Shown here in pieces: positions 55,962 to 64,000 of a DNA stretch of 64,000 bases. Each line of letters starts with the position of its first letter. Within the stretch, counting starts at the first letter, position 1. Position numbers and translations under genes: made by a program. Source of the DNA: Albifimbria verrucaria (Eukaryota > Ascomycota > Sordariomycetes > Hypocreales > Stachybotryaceae); the NCBI GenBank assembly GCA_020081605.1, contig JAHREC010000018.1, positions 4,216,001 through 4,280,000 of the forward strand, read 5' to 3'. The notes under the pieces were generated by a model that was not told the origin of the DNA, did not search any database, and was given only the letters and a program-made list of their open reading frames with translations.

Positions 55962-58900
55962 TGTGGTGGTAAGAAAGGGCTGCGTTGCGTTGCGCTGGTG
56001 GTTTGGTTTGGTGGTGCGCGCCTGAGCTTGTGCTGGCTTCAGTGCGCGTCAATCAAACGTCGGCGCGGCGCCTGATGGGGTTTTGGGAGCTGCTAAATCT
56101 GATGTTCTGAAGCCCCTCGGGTGTTGCTGTTGCGAACCGCTGTCAAGGACGTGGTAGCGGGCAACGATGGTGGATCAGTGAGTAAAAAAGAGTACCTGAA
56201 GTGAGGTGCTGGGTGAGGGCAATGAAGGGGAAAGGGAAAATTCGGGGGTTGGGGAGCGCGATGGTGGGCGGTGCGCCAAATATGTAGGGCCTTGGGCTGG
56301 TGCGCAATCAGCACAATGGCGGCAGCTGCAGTGGGCTGAGTCGGTGAGTCCAGTCTGCTGGCAATCGAATGGAACCCAAATCAATCCACCTCACCCCTCT
56401 TTTCTCTCTTTTGGGGAGAGACGAGAGACCCCGCACGCCGATTTTTTTCTTCTCTTTCTCTCTCTCGCCCCTCTGTGCAGCAGCGACAGCCTCCCTCTCC
56501 CAATGCTACAGTGCCTTTAGGTACCTTCCCTGAGCTTTTTATTTCGGTCCTGTTCTGATGCTCAGGATACATTCTCACCAGCACTTCAACGCCCCTTATC
56601 ACCACCATTTGCTCGCCTGAACGGCAACAAAGCAACCTAAAAACATCCACCACACTCAACGCTGTTGCCCTACTGGTCTTGCCCGCGCCTTTGCACCCGC
56701 CAGGCTGGGGTTTGCCGGCGCAATCTACCACTATGCCCTGTACCTCTCTCCGTCTCGCTCCAAGCATGGGAAAAAAGATACATTTACCTCAGGTACCCTC
56801 CTAGGCGCCTTCCTCCCAGCGACCCCGTTCGGCCTGGTCTGATGGCCAGCCTGTCCGCCCAACCACAATCAGCGCCAACAGAGGACTTTTCCGTGGTACC
56901 TACCTGATGCTCGTCCGCTTTGTCCTCCACCTTTTCGTGCCCGTGATGCGAGGTTCTAGCTGTCCAACCTCTACACAGGCACTTCACTCTTTTGATCCAC
57001 TGCTATATCTATTATACGTAAAATGTACACATCTACCTATCCTCTTTACTTGAATGCACCATCTCTCATTTCGTATTTTTTTATTTTTATTTTATTTTTC
57101 TCCAGCCTCAACCATTTCATGCCCTAACTACATGGCCATGTGTACCTACGCGCAGGCAGGCAACTGAGGTGAAGCGCTACGTGTCCTACGCTGCTGACCT
57201 GCAGCCATGGCATCCACACAGCTAGCCATGACGCCCACATTTAATGTGTCTTGGGCGCGCTTGGAGACTGAGCTTCAGCGCATTACTCGATTGGGCCAGC
57301 ACTCACAGGTCGGTGCTCGAGTGATGCGCCCGCTGTCCAATCAAAAATTCGACGCATTCGCATACCACCAGGTCTCTAATTTTGGGGTGTAAATTTCAGC
57401 ACGCTGTGCTCTGAGCCGCCATTTTCCATTTACCCCTCACTTCCCTCCCAGCTCCCAGGGGCCCAGCGTTGCGTCTCCCTCCCTGATTGAGGTTTCCCAG
57501 GTCGCTTTACTGGTCTCCGTGGTCTGCCTGCCCAGCTCCCAATTTTTGGTACCCCTCGCTGCCCCCGTCAGCAATGCCCACGGCAATAGCACCCTCAGCA
57601 GTTCTTATCGTCAAGGACTGGCGCTCCTCTCCTCTGCCACAGGCGCCTAAGCTACAGGCACCGTTCCCTCAACCCCGTGGCACTGATTCCCCGACCTGCT
57701 TTGCTTGGTCGGCGTGCTGGCGTCTCGAAGAGACACAAGTCGTAATCGTGCACCCAGCTGTAAACCCTTCCCTTCGCTTGAAAGCACGCTATATGCTCCC
57801 TCGCTGGTGAACATAGCTGCGTTTAGGATGCCTAAAGGCACCTTCCAGCCCCTAACAGCAGCCATGCCAGTCACCTGTATTTGACTGTACCTGTATTATA
57901 AGTGCACCCACATCCTACCTACCTCGACAGGCTCTTACCCGAGTTACTCATATAACTACCTATACTTGTAGATATTGTGCGCCTCTCACAATCAGTCGGG
58001 TTAGGGTCCTGCTACTGGCCTAAACTGCGTACCATAATACTATCAGTGCAGTCCATTCCAAACCTACGGTAAAGTAGCAATCTTGGAGGTACAAACACCC
58101 AACTTGCACATATAAACCTGATTCCTTACGATCTAGGCTATGGCTGGCTTAAGAAGTCACTTGGATATTACCCCAAGGTTTACCATCCTTACTCGTGTCT
58201 TGGCTTGGTTAACAACTTGATGGCTTGATGGTCTACCAGCACTGCACTGCTTAACAGCTTCAGCGTGTCTCCAGTTTCGTCGCGAACATGGATATCAGTT
58301 CTGCGGCGTGGTCAAAGCAGCCTGAACATACTGTATCTCGTTAATGGAGCTGGCGGTGTCTCAATTCCAATACATCTACATAGCAAGGCACTTTGTATCA
58401 TACATGCCAAATGACGAGCAGGCTGAAACCACCCAAGTCGGGATTTTCCTAAGATCAAGCAGGACATATACAAGTATGTTGTTGCAGTAATGGATCGGCT
58501 CCAATCAATATCATCGCCTTGCCAGCCTCGCCATAGTATGCACAAACATCATCATATCCTCTATGCTTTAGTGGTAACACGAGTCAGGCACAAATTTATG
58601 TAGGGCCTAAGAGACGTCGGCATTGCATTCGGAGAAGTTCTGTCAATCACCAAATCAGCCCGAGGCGATCGGTTTGCGCCCGCTGCGGTGCATCGCCTGG
58701 TTCTCCTGCAACTGTAGCATCTTATTGTTTACAAGCCTCCGAAACGCGTCGCAGATGGGCCAATTGGCCGATCAAGCACAAGCGCCTATATGGGTGGCAG
58801 CATGGCGCGGCGCGGCGCCATGGTGAAGAACCGGTCTACGGTGCCTGTGGCTTGCGCAGTGTCATGTCTAGCTCCAGATGATCCTGAACAGTCCGCTAGA

Positions 58901-59998
58901 CTACAGTATTGCTTGCCCACGGACAGGTACATACTGTACTGCCTGCCACAGTGAGAATGCAACGGCGAGCCTGAAACGCGTTGATGGCAGAGCGACGTTT
59001 GGACCTGAGCCATGAGCAAATCAGCGTGCGAGACGAGGCACAAGGCTCCATAACGGGGTCTGAGGTACCGGTTTTTCGCGCCGCCTCCCGCAATCATTCA
59101 AGTACCTTTGCTCTGCTGATCTGATCTGAGCTTACATGACTGTACTCTGTACAGTACTCTCGAATACCTTAGGTACTGTAGCACAACCCCTGTCACATGT
59201 TCCATTGAACCCCTCCAATCCTATCCCAACCCGCTCCACTCCACTTGTTGCAGCGGCATCAAAGCCAAGTAAAGCCAAGTCAACACAACGCCATATGCGC
59301 CCCTCCCATCCCGCCTTTCAAGCTTTGGAACACAAGGATAGCGATGAACCACGGTTGAGCTCTGATGTTATTGCCACGGAGCGGCTAGTAACGCATGTCT
59401 CCTGTCCTGGGGCGCTTGAGCAAAACTACAGGATGCAGTGGCGTAGTTACATGCAGGCTTGTCGTGAATACACTACGAGCTAGCCACCGTTTCCCACAAA
59501 GCTTCTTGAGAACCGTGGTCGCTATACCGTTAGTACCTACATTGTTCATGCGCCGCGCAAGAGCCCTCTCGTCCATCATTCACCCTGGGACAAGGGTGGG
59601 ATCCGGCGATACAATACTGCCCCCTCTCCTCCCTATACCCCACCTGACGTAACCTACACCAGAGCACTGCCCTGCCCTGCTTCTGCTTCACACCTCAGGT
59701 AGCTGGTTGCTAGAGGGAGCTTTGTGTGTGGTGGCACTGCTAGTAGGTAGATAGGTACATTGCCTTAGCAAACAGAATCCAAGACCAGGCCCCTCTCCCT
59801 CTCGACTTGACTTGTCTTCTCTTCCTCCACCCGCCTGACTTCCTCCTTTCTCATTGCTCATTTCCTTTCGCCATAAGGCATCGTACTTCAATCATCATAA
59901 TCTTCTACTATAGGAACTGGTTCCTGCCAACCTCCCGTCTCTCGAGCCCCTCGATACCTTGTGCGCTCGACTCCCCTGAAGCTTGGAGCACAGGACAA
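55962..59998. other. 4-kb divergent spacer HMG-box / het-c, no gene recognised
   Basis: Low-complexity T-rich runs (57.08-57.10 kb) and many short ACCT/CTACCT words. Several 60-130 codon frames are open by chance in GC-rich stretches but show no domain or splice pattern. The last 300 bp are C/T-rich, as expected of the het-c promoter. Confidence 0.45.
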
Positions 59999-62900
59999 TG
60001 CTCGACTTCAGAAACTATGGCCTCCTGGTGGGGTTGATCATCCTCGTCAGCTTGGCTTCGCCTGTTGCAGCTTTCGGAGCTGGAAACATTGCTTCCATCT
60101 CCAAGGTTGAGGGCCAGAACTGTAAGCTCTCTTGACGACATCTCCGTCAACTCTCTAACCCGTTACCAAAGGGCGTCACGGCGATATCGAAGATGCTCTC
60201 CTCACCCTGACCATGGCCCGCGCCCTTGGTGGCAAGAAGTTCAATAAGCTGATGGTCTCTCGCGTCTACTTTGGCAATTGGCTTCGTGACTACTCCCAGG
60301 CCATCGACGTCGGTACCGTCAAGGCTGTTTCCGCAGAGGCCATCCGCCTGCTCCTTTGTGTCCTGGGCTTCCTGACCTTCGGCTTCGGCTCTGGCGAGTT
60401 TGAGGTTACTGCCGATCGTCTTGGTTGCTACCGTCCCGAAGACCACATCGACAATCCCAAGGACTACGCCGAGAACCAAGACGCCCGCCAATACGATAGG
60501 CGACTCCGCGGTCCGATCGATGAGCGTGCTGAGCTTTCCATTGACCAGGAAACGGGCATGAAGAACTACATCGCAAACGAGCGTGCTAATATCATGACGT
60601 CTGCCCTTCACGTCAGGAAGCTCTTCACCCGCTGCATTGAGCTTGCCCGCCAATACAAACGTAACGACAGGAAGGAAGACTTTTACGAGGCTCTCCGACT
60701 CATGGGCACTGGACTTCACTGTCTTGAGGGTCAGTCATCCACCTTATAATTTCTTTCCCACAATACATCCTTGCCCAGTTGCATACTTGATACCGCCCTT
60801 ATAACATGCATCTGACAAATTTTAGATTTCTTTGCGCACAGCAACTACTGCGAGCTGGCCCTCATTGAACTTGGCGAGCGCAACGTTTTCCCTCATGTTG
60901 GCCGCGACACTCAGATGCGACTTGAGGGAGCTCGTGGAGACGTCTACCCAATTGTCACTGGCACCTTCGGAGGTGTCGACTTCCTGCACTCTGTTACCGG
61001 TGAAGGTTTGTCAACCTGTGGATCATTTTGGTATACTTGATTGTTAACATTCGTGTTTTAGTCTCCGACAAGTTGACCCAGAACGAGATTGACGAGCTTG
61101 AAGGAACCCTGGAAGAAAGCAAGAATGCCGACACCAGCCTCCTCCGAGAGCTTCTCGACAAAATCCCAGATGGGCTTTTCGGCGATAAGCACCAGAGCGA
61201 CAGGATTGATCAGATCCAGTCCAACGCTACCGCGTCTCAGGTTCAGCACATGAGTGTTTCTCCCAGGGATCCCGAGGAGTTCACAATCTACGTGCAGAAC
61301 GTCTTCCACCAGGTTCTGCCTGCGATTGAGTTCCACGATGACGTGATGAAAACCATCACAGCTGCAGTAGAGAAGATCCCTCTCCTCCCCAAGATTATTG
61401 AGCAGCTTGAAGAGCAGCTGTCCAAATTCGTCTTTTCCATCATTGCGCCTTTCATCGTTCCGCTCATCCATCAAATCCGCAATGAGCTCAAGACTGGCTC
61501 TGATGAAATCATCCAGAGCAGCGAGAAGGAGCAGCACATCGTGTTCGACAATGATCGTTGCACTGACCCCACACACTCCATGCTGTCCAAGGATCACTTC
61601 TCCAACGTGAGTACTCTTTAACCCATTCTGAATCCGCACACTTTCGGCCAATGCGCCTAGTGCGTTTGGTTTGGTATGTTTTATATCTCGTATTGTCATA
61701 CTAATATTGCCTAGATCCTGAACGAAGTCGCTGGTCGAGCTTCTGCTAAGATGATCCACTGGGTTGTTCCTCAGTTGATGGATGCCATCGATGATGATAA
61801 CACTGATGTTGACCGTCTCCTAAACCGTATCATCTATGGCGTTATGCATCATCCCGCCCAGCGCGAGATGGGCCACGACGGCATCAGCGATGGACGTCGC
61901 CAGCTGTTCGAGGTCATCCGAGACTGGTGGGAGGAGAAGGGCGACAATGTCCGAGACGACTACCGCCGAAAGCTTTCTCGTGAAGGAGTTGAGCGTGGCG
62001 AGAACCATAAGGAAGGTGTGCATGACACAGGCCACGGTCATGGCTGTGTTGGTAAGCTCAAGATGCGTAAGCTCTATGGCGAACCCGAGACACTGGAGGA
62101 TAGGATTGCCGGAGCTGCGGCAGATGCCATCTTCCAGGGCGCCACCGGAGCGATTTCTGGAATTGTGGAACAGAACACCGGCTACAAGATGCCTTCGAGC
62201 CATAAAGAGGAGCGTAAGGAAGAGGGTGGCCTTGGTGGTTTCATCGAGAAGGCTGCCGGCTCCTTCCTCGGAGGCATCCTAGGCGGCGACAAGGAGGAAA
62301 AAGAAAGCCGTAGCGATAACTCCTATGGCCGGACCGAGTACACTCACCAAGGCGATCGCTACAGCCAGACCCAGTACACTGAGACCAAGCTTTCTGACGG
62401 TGGTCACGCAAGCGAGTACCGCCGGTACGAGCAGCAAGATCACCAGGAGGCCGTCAGACGACCGGCTATGGGTATGAAGAGAGAACTGAGACTCATCCGT
62501 CTTACGGTGGAGGTTACGAGCAACGCACTGAGCGCCGAGAGTACGGTGGGTCTACGGACGACCGCTATGGCGGCGGCCAGAGTGGCGGCTACGGCCAGAG
62601 TGATAGCCACGGTCAGAGTGGTGGCTACGGCCAGAGTGGTGGCTATGGCCAGAGTGGTGGCTATGGCGGTAGCCAGTACCAGCATCAGAGGAAGAATAGC
62701 AACGACAGCGATGAGAACAAGCACCGCAGAAAGAAGAGCAACGACAGTGACGAGAATAAGCACCGCAGGAGAAAGAGCAACGATAGTGATGAGAACAAGC
62801 ACCGCAGAAGAAAGAGCAATGACAGCGATGAGCGCCGCGGGGTTACGGCGGCGGCGGTGGTGGTGGTTATGAGCGTCGCGAAGAAAGCAGCTATGGTGGC

Positions 62901-63257
62901 CAGGGCGGCTATGGTGGTAGCAGCGAATATGGTCGCCGCGAGGAGAGCAGCTACGGCAGCGGAGGCTATGGCGGTAATCAGGGCGGATACGGCGGCGGTG
63001 GATATGAGCGTCGCGAGGAAAGCAGCTATGGTGGCCAGGGCGGCTATGGTGGTGGCAGCGAGTATGGTCGCCGCGAGGAAGGCGGCTACGGACGTCAGGA
63101 GCAGGGTGGTTACGGCCGACGTGATGATAACGAAGAGAGCCAAGGCTATGGCAGACGTGATGATGATGATGAGAGACGAGGCTACGGTCGCCGCGAAGAG
63201 GGCGGCTACGGTGGTGGTTATGGCGGTGGCGGCGGCGGCGGCGGTTATGGCTACTAG
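59999..63257 (+). CDS. het-c: Heterokaryon incompatibility protein HET-C, repeat-rich C-terminus
   Basis: Plasma-membrane/secretory glycine-rich protein; in Neurospora het-c alleles control vegetative incompatibility (family knowledge). Start ATG 59999; signal peptide MLDFRNYGLLVGLIILVSLA. Exons: 59999-60121, 60172-60729, 60826-61005, 61062-61606 and 61715-63257, all junctions in phase. Conserved core: WRHGDIEDALLTLTMARAL, VYFGNWLRDYSQAIDVGTV, EFEVTADRLGCYRPEDHID, DFFAHSNYCELALIELG and PIVTGTFGGVDFLHSVTGE. C-terminal half: RTEYTHQGDRYSQTQYTET, Gly/Gln/Ser-rich GGYGQSGGYGQ repeats, a 13-residue repeat KSNDSDENKHRRR in about 3.6 copies, then GYGG/YERREESSYGG repeats ending GGGYGY. Frameshifts near 62455 and 62840 (G run), each repaired by one base. 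Confidence 0.94.
62691..62835 (+). repeat. 39-bp coding minisatellite in het-c
   Basis: About 3.6 copies of a 39-nt unit encoding KSNDSDENKHRRR. Differences between copies are mostly at third codon positions (AAC/AAT, AGC/AGT, GAT/GAC), which suggests the copies were kept by selection on the peptide. Confidence 0.9.
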
Positions 63258-64000
63258 ACTTCGGGCCCCTGAGTGCCTCGAGGCTGCACTCCGCAGCCTC
63301 GCCATACATGATGGCTCAGGATATGCCGAAAGGCCCAATGTTTGGCTTACTGTGATTTCAATTCATAGGTACACGTGAAAACAGAGACTCCTATACCAAG
63401 AAAGAAGTACGCGCGCAAGTTCCCACACTATGGAAGCTAAGACATGGCGATAGATATTCGTGAACAAAAGGTGCATAGAAATACGAGCACGCTCGTTGTA
63501 TAATCATGGTATTACGAGGGTTGGTTCCATTACCATTGCTATTATTCGTTGGGGGAACCTATCCTGGTACTACTAACGTCTGCTAGTCAACGCGTACGCG
63601 TATTATGTAAGGTAGGTGGATGGCTAAGAGCGGCTTTACCAAGACTTACGAGATCAGATCCTATCCACTTCGTTTGCACACCTACCCTATAGATCACGTC
63701 GATTCATTTGCGCACAACACTGCTTATGGCATGCCGTATATAAGGATTTAGACTTGGTTGATTAACGAAAGAAAAAAAAGGATGTCTATCCTTCCGGGTG
63801 GAATCATGCATCACAACTCCTGGTGTTTCATGCTTGATAATCTGTCAAGTGCCGGGCTGTTTACTCGGAAGGATGGCGTCGGAGGAGTTTACGAGTCATC
63901 CGTGCAGCGGCATTTCGCACCTTTGCAATTCCTGTAGCCCCCACGAGGTCTAACCGAGGGCTTATTGCCAGCTGAAGAAGGGTCTCTGGAACGGAATGCT
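63258..64000. other. Downstream of het-c, no gene recognised
   Basis: 743 bp to the window edge with het-c 3' sequence, a TAAGGTAGGTGG repeat word and a terminal A-run (near 63770). No coding feature recognised. Confidence 0.45.

Noticed and set aside
62440..63338. Long minus-strand frames rich in His/Arg or Ala/Thr, and an Ala/Val/Met-rich plus-strand frame
   Set aside because: They are off-frame or antisense readings of the repetitive het-c tail; their composition follows the GGC/TAC repeats and no family matches.

Overview
The window is nuclear DNA of a filamentous ascomycete, most likely a Sordariomycete and plausibly Hypocreales. The evidence is short GT..AG introns of about 46-120 nt with CTAAC/CTGAC branch sites, compact genes separated by 0.3-4 kb, ACCTAGGT-type simple repeats in the intergenic DNA, and a gene set typical of these fungi (het-c, betaine-lipid synthase, molybdenum-cofactor sulfurase, an ARG5,6-like protein, GH18 chitinase). 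Nothing suggests a prokaryote or an organelle.

Layout. 0-12.2 kb: the partial DSC E3-ligase subunit 4 gene, cytosolic Phe-tRNA synthetase alpha, a 67-aa conidiation-type gene, the G-patch nucleolar protein PXR1 and an ARS2/Serrate homologue. 12.2-21.5 kb: a tRNA-Ile, a small decayed reading frame, an acetylglutamate kinase + NAT protein that lacks the reductase half of ARG5,6, and the MoCo sulfurase. 22.9-31.3 kb: secreted GH18 chitinase, quinone oxidoreductase, ubiquilin DSK2 and NPR2 (TORC1 inhibitor complex). 31.4-42.7 kb: mitochondrial Tyr-tRNA synthetase, head to head with the succinate dehydrogenase anchor SDH4; then BTA1 and NGG1/ADA3. 42.7-48.6 kb: an AT-richer island without intact genes, holding a decayed C2H2 zinc-finger gene with RIP-like stop codons. 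48.6-64 kb: nine-exon urease, an HMG-box protein and HET-C with an expanded repetitive tail.

The genes are mostly independent housekeeping loci; I see no secondary-metabolite cluster, defence island or intact transposon. The one pair with an obvious functional link is mitochondrial TyrRS/SDH4, which share a 441-bp divergent promoter with two CCAATCA boxes, one of them in a CBC-HapX-like arrangement.

A feature that shapes the whole annotation: nearly every long conserved gene is broken by one to five single-base frameshifts. Most lie in C or G runs, and in most the frame is recovered by allowing one more base of the run. NPR2, the DSC4 gene and the 67-aa gene are intact. I read these as sequencing or assembly deletions, not pseudogenes, so each gene below is annotated as one locus across its frameshifts. 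Exon borders were read by eye.
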